Shown here one piece after another: positions 1 to 7,071 of a stretch of DNA of 16,952 nucleotides. The notes below the pieces were generated by a model that ran no database searches, was not told the origin of the DNA, and was given only the letters and a program-made list of their open reading frames with translations. Position 1 is the first letter of the stretch; each line of letters starts with the position of its first letter. The stretch is from an uncultured Clostridia bacterium (GTDB taxonomy: Bacteria > Bacillota > Clostridia > UBA1381): assembly GCA_959602045.1 (NCBI GenBank), contig CAUGRT010000049.1, forward strand, positions 1 through 16,952, in the 5' to 3' direction. The position numbers and the translations under genes are program-made.

Positions 1-50
1 AAAAACCGAGTGTCATACAAAACCTTTCAAGTTCTGTAAGAACACTCGGT
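1..50 (-). terminator. Intrinsic terminator downstream of tRNA-Leu
   Basis: Read on the minus strand, ACCGAGTGT pairs perfectly with ACACTCGGT and is followed at once by TTTTT at the window edge. Inside the large loop a second pairing, ACAGAAC with GTTTTGT (one G-U), extends the hairpin. It lies directly after the CCA end of the tRNA, so it should end the tRNA transcript. The U-tract may continue beyond the window. Confidence 0.8.
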
Positions 51-51
51 A

Positions 52-136
52 TGGTGCGGATAACAGGACTTGAACCTGCACGGCTCTCACCACATGAACC
101 TGAATCATGCGCGTCTGCCAATTCCGCCATATCCGC
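52..136 (-). tRNA. tRNA-Leu (anticodon CAG)
   Basis: The reverse complement folds as a class II tRNA of 82 nt plus an encoded CCA (52-54). The acceptor stem pairs GCGGATA with TATCCGC, with A as discriminator. The D-arm has TGGCGGAATTGGCAGACGC, typical of bacterial tRNA-Leu. The anticodon stem CATGA/TCATG closes the loop TTCAGGT, giving anticodon CAG, which reads CUG codons. A short variable arm is followed by the T-arm with GGTTCAAGTCC. It has its own promoter (148-176) and terminator (1-50), so it is a single-gene unit. Confidence 0.96.
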
Positions 137-147
137 AGAACAATACT

Positions 148-176
148 ATTATACCATACGTTCACGAAAAATGCAA
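148..176 (-). promoter_or_regulatory. Sigma-A promoter of tRNA-Leu
   Basis: On the minus strand, TTGCAT (-35) and TATAAT (-10) are separated by exactly 17 nt. The -10 ends 11 nt before the mature 5' end of the tRNA, a normal distance for a tRNA promoter. Confidence 0.75.
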
Positions 177-232
177 GTGTTTTTTTGCTTTTTTTGAAAA
201 AAATTTTGTCTTATGATTTTTGACTATATTTC

Positions 233-261
233 TTGACTTTCGGCGGAAAGTATTGTATAAT
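233..261 (+). promoter_or_regulatory. Sigma-A promoter of the thiC leader
   Basis: TTGACT (233-238) and TATAAT (256-261) are separated by 17 nt, near the sigma-A consensus. Transcription would begin around 268, about 30 nt before the TPP aptamer, so the whole riboswitch lies in the leader RNA. Confidence 0.85.
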
Positions 262-296
262 ATTTTTATTAAATATTGTAAACAGGCAATTGTAAA

Positions 297-382
297 ATGC
301 AAAGGGGAGCTGAATGTTTCGGCTGAGAGGAGGTTTGACCTCGACCCATACCATCCGGATAATGCCGGAATGGGAATCATAT
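297..382 (+). promoter_or_regulatory. TPP riboswitch (thi box) controlling thiC
   Basis: The leader contains the conserved TPP aptamer elements in order: GGGGAGC, GGCTGAGA, GACCC, CCGGATAATGCCGG and ATGGGAA. GGG pairs with CCC (P2), AGCTGAA with TTCGGCT (P3), CCAT with ATGG (P4) and CCGG with CCGG (P5). A small extra hairpin, GAGGT-TTG-ACCTC, sits between P3 and the 3' strand of P2. P1 is weak and its edges are uncertain. The aptamer is followed within about 12 nt by an intrinsic terminator, which indicates control by transcription termination when thiamin pyrophosphate binds. Confidence 0.95.
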
Positions 383-392
383 GGATTTTTGG

Positions 393-430
393 GCTTTCTT
401 TGTATACGTTTTTACAAAGAAAGCTTTTTT
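393..430 (+). terminator. Riboswitch-controlled terminator before thiC
   Basis: GCTTTCTTTGTA (393-404) pairs perfectly over 12 bp with 413-424, with an 8-nt loop and a T6 tract at 425-430. It lies between the TPP aptamer and the thiC start, so it is the likely off-state structure. Bases 398-405 can instead pair with 297-304 (8 bp, one G-U) at the 5' edge of the aptamer, which is a plausible antiterminator. Confidence 0.88.
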
Positions 431-481
431 ATTGGATGATTCTGCAATGGTCTGTATCTTTGTGAGAAAGGAAAGAAAGCT

Positions 482-1783
482 ATGGAATACACAACGCAAA
501 TGGATGCAGCAAAAAAAGGGATTATTACGCCCGAAATGGAGATTGTTGCGGCAAAGGAAAATATCAGTGTCGAAACGCTTCGAGAACGCGTAGCGAGTGG
601 TTCGGTTGCAATCCCATGCAATAAGCTGCACAAATCAATCAGCCCCGAAGGCGTAGGAGAGGGTCTGAAAACGAAAATCAACGTTAATCTCGGTATTTCA
701 AAGGACTGCACCGATTACTCAGTCGAAATGGAAAAGGTCAAGATGGCGATTGATATGAAAGCGGAAGCGATTATGGATTTAAGCTGCTACGGAAAAACCC
801 ATGCGTTTCGTCAGCAATTGATTGATATGTGCCCTGCGATGATCGGAACCGTGCCGATGTATGACGCTGTCGGCTATCTGGATAAGGAGCTTGCGGAAAT
901 CACAGCGGATGAATTTCTGGAGGTCATTGAGGCTCACGCAAAAGAGGGTGTGGACTTTATGACAATTCATGTCGGAATCAACCGCCGCACCGCGGAAATT
1001 TTTAAGCAGACAAACCGAATCACTAATATTGTTTCCAGAGGCGGATCGCTGATTTATGCTTGGATGGAGATGACCGGAAATGAAAATCCGTTCTATGAAT
1101 ATTATGACAAAGTTTTGGATATTTTGGCAAAGTACGATGTCACCATCAGTCTGGGTGACGCTTGCCGCCCCGGTTCAACGCACGACTCCACTGACGCTTG
1201 CCAGATTACCGAGCTGATTGAGCTGGGGATTTTAACAAAGCGTGCATGGGAGAAAAACGTACAGGTTATGGTGGAAGGCCCCGGTCATATGTCGATTGAC
1301 GAAATTGCAGCAAATATGAAGCTGGAAAAGAAATTATGCCATAATGCGCCGTTTTATGTTCTCGGCCCGCTTGTTACCGATATTGCACCGGGATATGACC
1401 ATATCACCTCCGCAATCGGCGGTGCAGTTGCTGCGGCAAACGGTGCGGATTTCCTGTGCTATGTCACCCCGGCAGAGCATCTGCGGCTGCCCAATACCGA
1501 TGACGTCCGCGAGGGAATTATTGCGGCAAAGATTGCAGCCCATGCCGGAGATATTGCAAAGGGACTTCCCGGCGCAAGAGAGATTGATGATAAAATGTCC
1601 GATGCGCGGCGGCGTGTTTGCTGGGATGAAATGTTCCAATATGCAATTGATCCGGTAAAGCCTCAAAAATTTTATAATGAGCTTCCTCCGGAGGAAAAAC
1701 ACACCTGCTCCATGTGCGGAAAAATGTGTGCCGCAAGAACCATGAACAAAATTATGGCGGGCGAGAAAGTGGATGTAAAATAA
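482..1783 (+). CDS. thiC: Phosphomethylpyrimidine synthase ThiC
   Basis: ThiC is a radical-SAM enzyme. It rearranges 5-aminoimidazole ribotide into hydroxymethylpyrimidine phosphate, the pyrimidine half of thiamin, in the cytoplasm. The 433-aa protein is the short form without the long N-terminal extension of the E. coli enzyme. Visible family motifs are GDACRPGSTHDS, MVEGPGHMSIDEI, LVTDIAPGYDHI and, at the C terminus, the iron-sulfur ligands C409, C412 and C416 in CSMCGKMC. Their spacing is CX2CX3C, where E. coli has CX2CX4C. The ATG at 482 follows a purine-rich AGAAAGGAAAG site. It is a single-gene unit with promoter, TPP riboswitch and terminator, so it should be repressed when TPP is plentiful. 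No other thi gene is in the window. Confidence 0.97.
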   Translation: MEYTTQMDAAKKGIITPEMEIVAAKENISVETLRERVASGSVAIPCNKLHKSISPEGVGEGLKTKINVNLGISKDCTDYSVEMEKVKMAIDMKAEAIMDLSCYGKTHAFRQQLIDMCPAMIGTVPMYDAVGYLDKELAEITADEFLEVIEAHAKEGVDFMTIHVGINRRTAEIFKQTNRITNIVSRGGSLIYAWMEMTGNENPFYEYYDKVLDILAKYDVTISLGDACRPGSTHDSTDACQITELIELGILTKRAWEKNVQVMVEGPGHMSIDEIAANMKLEKKLCHNAPFYVLGPLVTDIAPGYDHITSAIGGAVAAANGADFLCYVTPAEHLRLPNTDDVREGIIAAKIAAHAGDIAKGLPGAREIDDKMSDARRRVCWDEMFQYAIDPVKPQKFYNELPPEEKHTCSMCGKMCAARTMNKIMAGEKVDVK

Positions 1784-1791
1784 AAGTACCC

Positions 1792-1829
1792 AAAAAAAGG
1801 ACTGTAATTGAGTTTTACAGTCCTTTTTT
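1792..1829. terminator. Bidirectional terminator between thiC and the ABC exporter
   Basis: GGACTGTAA (1799-1807) pairs with TTACAGTCC (1815-1823), flanked by A7 on the left and T6 on the right, so a U-tract follows the hairpin in either direction. It serves thiC (+) and the convergent exporter gene (-), whose stop codon begins 2 nt away. Confidence 0.9.
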
Positions 1830-1830
1830 G

Positions 1831-3573
1831 TTATCTTGCATACATGCTGTATAAACGCGCGTATAAGCCGTTTTTCTTCAATAACTCCTCGTGCGTTCCC
1901 TGTTCTTCAATTCCCTTATCCGTCAGCACAAGAATCAGCGAGGCGTTCCGAATGGTGGTCAGACGATGCGCAATCGTAAAGACCGTTCTGCCTTTCGCCA
2001 GTTCCTCCAATGATTCCTGCACAATCCGCTCACTTTCGTTATCTAATGCCGAGGTGGCTTCGTCCAGAATCAGAATCGGCGGATTTTTCAAGAACACACG
2101 CGCAATCGAAATCCGCTGCTTTTGTCCGCCGGAAAGCTTCACGCCGCGCTCGCCCACATACGTTTGATAGCCATTCGGCAGTGCGGTGATAAATTCATGC
2201 GCACCGGCACGCTTGGCAGCTTGAATGACCTCCTCCTCGGTGGCATCCGGCAATCCGTAGGCGATATTTTCCATGACCGTTCCGGAGAATAAATACACAT
2301 CCTGCTGCACCGTTCCGACCGCATTTCGCAGGGATTTCAGCGTTACTTTTTTAACGTCCTGCCCGTCAATCATAATCTGTCCATCCGTCACATCATAAAA
2401 ACGCGGAATCAAGTTACACAATGTCGTTTTTCCGCCGCCGGACGGCCCGACTAACGCTATGCTTTCGCCCTGCCGAATATCCAGATTAATATTGGAAAGG
2501 ATCTCCGTTTGTGTATCGTCCGAATAATGAAAGCTGACGTTCTTAAATTGAATATTCCCTCGAACGTCCTGTAAATCCGCGGCATCTTCTTCCTCCACAA
2601 TCTCTGCCGGTGTATCCATGATTTCGAGAAACCGCTCAATTCCCGTCATTCCGCGCTGAAATTGTTCCGTAAATTGGATAATTGTCCGCAGGGACGCAAT
2701 CAGCGTATTGACATACAGCAAATAGGCGGTCAAATCCCCCGGTGTAATCCTGCCGCGGATCATGAAAATACCGCCTGCAACCACCACCGCCAAATACATA
2801 ACGCCCTCAAAGAATCGGTTGGAGGTCTGGAACCCTGCCATATAAAAATAACCGACCTTTTTGGTATCAAGAAATTTCTTGTTTCCGTCCTCGAATTTTT
2901 CGGCTTCAATATCCTCGTTTGCAAAGGATTTCACCACACGGATCCCCAAAAGAGTATCCTCTACCTGGGAATTGATCTCGCCGATTTGTACACGCTGGCA
3001 CTTAAAGGCACGGCGCATTCTGCCGTTAAAAAATTTTACAAAGGTGAAAATCAGCGGCATCGTCAGAAAGACAATTAGTGTCAGCGGAATATTTACACCG
3101 CAAAGAATCACAAAGGATACGACGATTTTCAATCCGCAGATAAAAAATTCTTCCGGGCAATGGTGCGCAAATTCCGTAATATCGAATAAATCTGAAGTAA
3201 TTCTCGACATCAGCTGTCCGATTTTATGATTGGCGTAAAAGGAATGAGACAGCGTTTCCAAATGCCCGAATAAATCGCGTCGCATATCCGTTTCAATTTT
3301 CGCGCCCATAATATGCCCGGTATCCGCCATATAAAAATTCGCCGCCGCGTCAATAATCCGCAGCACCAAATAGAAAAGACCGATTTTTAAAATCACCTCA
3401 ACGGTCAGCAAGGTAATATCCTGCATGCCGGTATTGGTAATATAGCGCACCAGCATCGGAAATACCAACTCGCAGACCGTTGTCAGCGACGCACATAAAA
3501 GATCCAGAATCAAAATAGAAATATACGGTTTGAAATACGGCGCGAACCGTTTTACCAAATATGATATTTTCAT
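1831..3573 (-). CDS. ABC exporter, fused permease and ATPase (MsbA/BmrA-like)
   Basis: A half-transporter of 580 aa that should work as a homodimer in the cytoplasmic membrane, exporting lipids, drugs or peptides; the substrate cannot be read from sequence. Residues 15-310 form the membrane domain with about six helices. Residues 338-580 form the ATPase: Walker A GPSGGGKT (376-383), Q-loop near Q424, signature LSGGQ (480-484), Walker B ILILDE (500-505) and switch H536 in IAHRLTT. All catalytic motifs are intact. The start is set at 3573 because AGGGGAGGAG sits just upstream; an ATG at 3591 lies before that site and would make it coding. Unlike many clostridial exporters of this class, no second half-transporter gene is adjacent. 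I see no convincing promoter. Confidence 0.95.
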   Translation of the reverse strand: MKISYLVKRFAPYFKPYISILILDLLCASLTTVCELVFPMLVRYITNTGMQDITLLTVEVILKIGLFYLVLRIIDAAANFYMADTGHIMGAKIETDMRRDLFGHLETLSHSFYANHKIGQLMSRITSDLFDITEFAHHCPEEFFICGLKIVVSFVILCGVNIPLTLIVFLTMPLIFTFVKFFNGRMRRAFKCQRVQIGEINSQVEDTLLGIRVVKSFANEDIEAEKFEDGNKKFLDTKKVGYFYMAGFQTSNRFFEGVMYLAVVVAGGIFMIRGRITPGDLTAYLLYVNTLIASLRTIIQFTEQFQRGMTGIERFLEIMDTPAEIVEEEDAADLQDVRGNIQFKNVSFHYSDDTQTEILSNINLDIRQGESIALVGPSGGGKTTLCNLIPRFYDVTDGQIMIDGQDVKKVTLKSLRNAVGTVQQDVYLFSGTVMENIAYGLPDATEEEVIQAAKRAGAHEFITALPNGYQTYVGERGVKLSGGQKQRISIARVFLKNPPILILDEATSALDNESERIVQESLEELAKGRTVFTIAHRLTTIRNASLILVLTDKGIEEQGTHEELLKKNGLYARLYSMYAR

Positions 3574-3640
3574 AAGCTCCTCCCCTTTCAATCATAAACA
3601 ATCATTTTTTTCATCAAGCCTAAAATTCTGCAAAAACATC

Positions 3641-3669
3641 TTGACAAAACACCAAAAATATAGTAAACT
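3641..3669 (+). promoter_or_regulatory. Sigma-A promoter of tRNA-Gly
   Basis: A consensus TTGACA (3641-3646) and TAAACT (3664-3669) are separated by 17 nt. They lie 24 nt before the mature 5' end of the tRNA. Confidence 0.8.
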
Positions 3670-3693
3670 AATATACAGTGATGATTGATTTAC

Positions 3694-3767
3694 GCAGGCG
3701 TAGTTTAGTGGTAAAATGTCAGCTTCCCAAGCTGAGGTTACGGGTTCGATTCCCGCCGCCTGCTCCA
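3694..3767 (+). tRNA. tRNA-Gly (anticodon CCC)
   Basis: A 71-nt tRNA with an encoded CCA (3765-3767). The acceptor stem pairs GCAGGCG with CGCCTGC, with T as discriminator. The D-arm is TAGTTTAGTGGTA. The anticodon stem TCAGC/GCTGA closes the loop TTCCCAA, giving CCC (GGG codons). The T-arm is CGGGTTCGATTCCCG. It has its own promoter and terminator. Confidence 0.97.
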
Positions 3768-3772
3768 ATGAT

Positions 3773-3808
3773 AAAAAATCCGCATTTCGTAAGGATGCGG
3801 ATTTTTTT
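3773..3808. terminator. Bidirectional terminator after tRNA-Gly
   Basis: AAAAAATCCGCAT (3773-3785) pairs with ATGCGGATTTTTT (3795-3807) around a 9-nt loop. T-tracts follow the stem on both strands, so it ends both the tRNA-Gly transcript and the convergent minus-strand gene at 3818. Confidence 0.9.
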
Positions 3809-3817
3809 ATGCAATTT

Positions 3818-4636
3818 TTATTCTTCAAATAACAGCGGTGCATACTTAAAGAAAATTTCAACCGCTTCGCTGTATTCGTTACCGCTCAGAACCGATTGCA
3901 AATATTCTTTTGCGCCCTCGCGATCTGAATTTTTATAAAGCGTCATCAGCTTATCGGTATCAGCTTTCTCTACTACACTGAAAAATACGGTACGTTCATG
4001 AAGACTCATAGCACCCATGATTTTATCATACAACTTCTTTGCACGGGTATCGCTGATTGCTTTTTGCGCCTCCGGTGTCAGCTCCTCCGTATTGCTCTTA
4101 TCAAAAGTATATGCGTTTTCATTCTCCATTTCCATATCAGACACACGGTCGGAATTGAATTTTTGGCTATAGCTTTCATTAACTCTTGCCTCTGCATCCG
4201 TTCTTTCTGCGGTCTTGATATTTTTAATTCCCAATGAAGATTTTGCGGATTGGGATTGAATGGTTGTTTCGTCCCCGGAATTTTTCGTATCCGTTCCGGT
4301 ATTATCCGAAATCCCGTCTGTTTGAGAGAGCATGTCATTGGAATCCAAACGGCTTGAAGACGTTGTGCTGCCCTGCTCCGCGCTCGTATACTTTCTTGCC
4401 TTTCGCATATAATTTCTCAATGTATTCTCGTCAATCACACCCCGATCAGCCAAATCCGCGCCAATCTCCGCAATCGCGTCCTGTACCTCCGAATCCTTTA
4501 ATGCTGTTGCCGCCGAAACCAGCACCGGTTCTATGTATTTCGGTACAATAACGAATTTATACAATGAAACTCCGCCGATTACCAGCAGCGCGATAACGCC
4601 CCCCGCAATCAAGAGAATCTTTTTCCATAAACTCAT
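3818..4636 (-). CDS. Single-pass membrane protein of unknown function
   Basis: I do not recognise this 272-aa protein. It begins MSLWKK and has one hydrophobic segment (about residues 7-30) and no lipobox, so it is probably anchored in the membrane with the rest outside. A short helical part (about 35-75) is followed by a long low-complexity linker rich in Ser, Thr, Asp and Asn (about 80-175). A helical, charged C-terminal domain (about 180-272) contains SLHERTVFFSVVEKAD and ends EIFFKYAPLLFEE. The start is uncertain: an AAAGGA site ends 12 nt before the ATG at 4636 but abuts another ATG at 4648. A clear promoter lies at 4712-4740. The C-terminal domain, with alternating helices, could be a protein-binding module, but that is only a guess. 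Confidence 0.75.
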   Translation of the reverse strand: MSLWKKILLIAGGVIALLVIGGVSLYKFVIVPKYIEPVLVSAATALKDSEVQDAIAEIGADLADRGVIDENTLRNYMRKARKYTSAEQGSTTSSSRLDSNDMLSQTDGISDNTGTDTKNSGDETTIQSQSAKSSLGIKNIKTAERTDAEARVNESYSQKFNSDRVSDMEMENENAYTFDKSNTEELTPEAQKAISDTRAKKLYDKIMGAMSLHERTVFFSVVEKADTDKLMTLYKNSDREGAKEYLQSVLSGNEYSEAVEIFFKYAPLLFEE

Positions 4637-4711
4637 GAAGTCGGTCATTCCTTTCTGTTGAAATTCATTGTTTATGCCGTTCCAAAACGCACGGCGCAAA
4701 CGAACAATTCT

Positions 4712-4740
4712 ATTATATCACAAAACTTGTCATATAACAA
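4712..4740 (-). promoter_or_regulatory. Promoter of the 3818-4636 membrane-protein gene
   Basis: On the minus strand, TTGTTA and TATAAT are separated by 17 nt in the gap between two minus-strand genes. The -35 overlaps a short CTTGT/ACAAG hairpin followed by TTTTG, which may weakly end the upstream operon. Confidence 0.7.
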
Positions 4741-4757
4741 GAGTTTTTGTAATTTTT

Positions 4758-5591
4758 TCAGTCGGTATCATTTTCTATCATTTTTTCGGCAATTTCCGCG
4801 TACTCCGGAAAGTCGCGGCAAATCCGATCAACGCACCTCCGGCAAAAGCTCCGGCGCAGCTCCGGCTGCTCGCGCATCTGCTGCTTCATGCCCCAGGTAT
4901 GCGTAAAACATCCCTCCCCATGCGCAAAAAGCCGCTCAAGCTGTGAAAAAGCATGAACCGGAATCCCCAGCTTGTCCGCGCACATCGGGAGCAGCCGCTG
5001 TTCGGCAAACACCATATAACGAAGGGGATCATCATTTTTCGCCGCATTGATCATAAAATCAATCGCCGTATCGGTATAATACTTTAGCAACGGCTGCGAT
5101 TGAATCACCCAAAACGCCGTATTGCACGCTTGCACTTCCCAGTTCCAATCCTGCCATTGATACCCCTGCCGCATCCTGAAAAAATCGCGCGGCGGATAGA
5201 CTTCCGGTTGAATTTCTTCAAAATGAATAACCGTGCAATCTCCTAATTTATCAAAAAGAATCGGCTCCCAAACGATAAAATCATTGTCAAGAACCGCTAT
5301 CGGAGCCTGCTCCCGGCTTAGAGCAAACAGCTTTCCTGCCGCCCAGAACTGATTCGGATCAATCGCACGATCGACCGACAAACAAGCGGTTTCATCATAA
5401 ATCGGCAAAATCCCGATTCGGTCATAATACGCCAATGCCGTATCATCCGCCCAAAGCTTGATTGTTCCGTTTTTTTCTTTCCACTTTAGCGCGGAAAGTA
5501 TGGTGGTAAGCAATTCGAAATCCTCTGCAAAATATGTGCCGCCATGCCGCACAGCAAACGGCATTGTCCAGTTAATATGTATTCCTTTCAT
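4758..5591 (-). CDS. Glycosyltransferase-like protein, DUF6734-like
   Basis: The 277-aa protein has no signal peptide or membrane segment and should be cytoplasmic. Its layout resembles GT-A glycosyltransferase-like families of unknown function, as I recall DUF6734: an N-terminal part with IKLWADDTALAYYDRIGI, then FWAAGKLFAL, then the strand PIAVLDNDFIVWEPI (about residues 96-110). The DND there could act like a metal-binding DXD motif. A later CNTAFWVI and the acidic FAEQRLLPM fit an acceptor-side region. The enzyme activity is not proven by anything I can see. Its ATG shares one base with the TGA of the upstream 115-aa gene (TGATG), so the two are translationally coupled and probably act together. 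Confidence 0.8.
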   Translation of the reverse strand: MKGIHINWTMPFAVRHGGTYFAEDFELLTTILSALKWKEKNGTIKLWADDTALAYYDRIGILPIYDETACLSVDRAIDPNQFWAAGKLFALSREQAPIAVLDNDFIVWEPILFDKLGDCTVIHFEEIQPEVYPPRDFFRMRQGYQWQDWNWEVQACNTAFWVIQSQPLLKYYTDTAIDFMINAAKNDDPLRYMVFAEQRLLPMCADKLGIPVHAFSQLERLFAHGEGCFTHTWGMKQQMREQPELRRSFCRRCVDRICRDFPEYAEIAEKMIENDTD

Positions 5592-5938
5592 CAGATCAAC
5601 TCAATTCCATAGCCCTTTGCGCCCGTTCCGGAAAAGCTCCCCAAAGACAGAATCGTTTCCGCAGTCCCGATAAGTGGGACGTCCTGTTCTCCGTAATGGA
5701 TGGTTTTGGAGGATTTTCGGCGAAACCGCGGCGTAAATCCGGTAAATGTAATCTGTTGCTTTGCCGCCGTTGCTTTGGAAAAATTAGCTGCCGCCGATAC
5801 CGTCCCCAACGCAATATAGTGAGTATCCGGTTTGCCGGGGAGTATAAATTCATTATCACACAGGGCGATGTATTGAATCCCGCGATGAATTGCCGCCGCA
5901 AGCTCTTCCTGTGTAAAAACTACAATATCAAACCTCAT
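5591..5938 (-). CDS. Hypothetical 115-aa protein, partner of the glycosyltransferase-like gene
   Basis: I do not recognise this small soluble protein. The N-terminal half is alpha/beta (VVFTQEELAAAIHRGIQYIALCDNEFILP), followed by a beta-rich stretch with TGFTPRFRRKSSK, and the C terminus is glycine-rich (SLGSFSGTGAKGYGIELI). The ATG follows a strong CGGAGGAG site at 9-nt spacing. It is the first gene of a two-gene operon driven by the promoter at 5984-6012, and its stop codon overlaps the start of the next gene by one base. Tight coupling suggests a shared function, possibly an accessory or substrate protein, but nothing in the sequence decides this. Confidence 0.75.
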   Translation of the reverse strand: MRFDIVVFTQEELAAAIHRGIQYIALCDNEFILPGKPDTHYIALGTVSAAANFSKATAAKQQITFTGFTPRFRRKSSKTIHYGEQDVPLIGTAETILSLGSFSGTGAKGYGIELI

Positions 5939-5983
5939 ACTGACTCACTCCTCCGAAACGGCATTGTCTGCATTTTCAAACTT

Positions 5984-6012
5984 ATTATATCATAAACCTG
6001 CCGCCGATACAA
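5984..6012 (-). promoter_or_regulatory. Promoter of the 5938-4758 operon
   Basis: On the minus strand, TTGTAT and TATAAT are separated by 17 nt, about 46 nt before the ATG at 5938. It sits immediately after the end of the yihY-like gene, so this operon has its own promoter. Confidence 0.7.
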
Positions 6013-6021
6013 GTAAAGAAT

Positions 6022-6888
6022 TTACTTTTTCTGTTTATCGGGCGGCTCGGCGGCGGTTGTTTTCATCCGTTCAAAGAAATCCTCATCCCGAAGCATATTA
6101 AATTCCGCGCCGTACAGGAAAATATTCATACACACATATAGCCACAGCATCAGAAAAATAATCGCAGTCAGAGAGCCGTAAACATAGGAATAATTGGAGA
6201 ATCTTTCGATATAAATAGAATAAATATAAGAAAATCCAATCCAGCCGACCGCCGCGAGCGCTGCTCCCGGAAGCTGACGGCGAAAGCTGTTAATCCTCTG
6301 CGGTAAAAATTTATAGAACGAGGCAAAAATCAGCGTCAGGGCAACCATTACCAGCACCAATCTGAATTGCAGAATCTTGCCGATCATCGGCAAAATCGTT
6401 TGCCCTGCAAGCTTTTCTGACAAATATCCCCCGAAGCCGAAACCGAATATAACAATCGTCAGCAGCATGGCAAGCATGAACAGCAGCGTGTAAATGACCG
6501 AAACAAATCGCGCAAAAAAATAATTCAGCTGCTTTTTCGGCTTAAATACATTGTTCAGCCCCAGATAAAGCGCCATAATGCCCTTGGAGGCAAGCCACAG
6601 GGTAGAAACCGCCGTTACCGAAATCAATCCGACCGAAGAATCAATAACCTCCATCAGCATTTTGCTGATCAGCGAAGCAATCTCCATCGGAACATGCCGA
6701 TAAACCTCGGTCAAAATCTGCTCCGTATCAATCGGAAAAAAATATTTTGCCAGGGTAATCAGCAGCATAATAAACGGTGTTACCGAAAACACGATAAAAA
6801 ATGACGCCTGCGCCGCATATAATCCCAGATTGTCCTCCATAACACGGTTAATAAAACGCACAGCGTTTTTTAAAAAGGGCTTTATCAA
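6022..6888 (-). CDS. YihY/BrkB family integral membrane protein
   Basis: A polytopic inner-membrane protein of the YihY/virulence factor BrkB family, whose transport role is not settled. The 288 aa contain about six hydrophobic segments. Family hallmarks are the N-terminal LGLYAAQASFFIVFSVTPFI, the central LPGAALAAVGWIGFSYIYS and the C-terminal YGSLTAIIFLMLWLYVC continuing to YGAEFN. The tail is hydrophilic and ends DKQKK. The start is probably TTG at 6888, 8 nt after a perfect AAAGGAGG. The ATG at 6918 has no ribosome binding site and would place that Shine-Dalgarno inside the gene; TTG at 6891 is also possible. I see no clear promoter upstream, so it may be read from the gene at 7072-7770 through the hairpin element at 6935-7021. 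Confidence 0.93.
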   Translation of the reverse strand: MIKPFLKNAVRFINRVMEDNLGLYAAQASFFIVFSVTPFIMLLITLAKYFFPIDTEQILTEVYRHVPMEIASLISKMLMEVIDSSVGLISVTAVSTLWLASKGIMALYLGLNNVFKPKKQLNYFFARFVSVIYTLLFMLAMLLTIVIFGFGFGGYLSEKLAGQTILPMIGKILQFRLVLVMVALTLIFASFYKFLPQRINSFRRQLPGAALAAVGWIGFSYIYSIYIERFSNYSYVYGSLTAIIFLMLWLYVCMNIFLYGAEFNMLRDEDFFERMKTTAAEPPDKQKK

Positions 6889-6934
6889 CAAGTTCGCCTC
6901 CTTTATAATATCAATCATCGGATTGGGCTGAGAA

Positions 6935-7021
6935 ATTTTATCTGCTGTTCTGTCTATTACGGCTCAAACATCCGCTACGTTGCGCGGAACTCGCCTTCAT
7001 AGACCGAACAGCAGATAAAAT
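6935..7021 (-). repeat. Hairpin element copy A (conserved core, variable arms)
   Basis: An 87-nt intergenic inverted-repeat element. The outer arms 6935-6950 and 7006-7021 are perfect 16-bp complements, and a few more pairs extend to about 6931-7025. Inward follow one mismatch, a 6-bp GTCTAT/ATAGAC helix, a 3x3 internal loop, GGC/GCC and a 29-nt core containing a TCCGC/GCGGA hairpin. On the minus strand the core differs at one base from the copy at 15583-15678. No T-tract follows, so it is not a standard terminator. It lies between two minus-strand genes. I do not recognise the family. Confidence 0.85.
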
Positions 7022-7071
7022 CTCTATTCAGAGTCCTATCACTAATCAAAATCCTATCAATATCATGGTAC

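Noticed and set aside
162..380. Minus-strand 72-aa frame upstream of thiC
   Set aside because: It is antisense to the TPP riboswitch and promoter, whose conserved bases explain the region fully.
2662..3229. Plus-strand open frames inside the ABC exporter region
   Set aside because: They are antisense to a gene with intact Walker and signature motifs, and they lack ribosome binding sites and plausible protein composition.
3580..3615. TTGATG and TATGAT on the minus strand as promoter of the ABC exporter
   Set aside because: The spacer would be 15 nt and the -35 is a poor match, so I could not support it.
6935..7021. Hairpin element A as an ordinary intrinsic terminator
   Set aside because: The stem has a large conserved apical core and no T-tract follows it on either strand, unlike the four clear terminators in the window.
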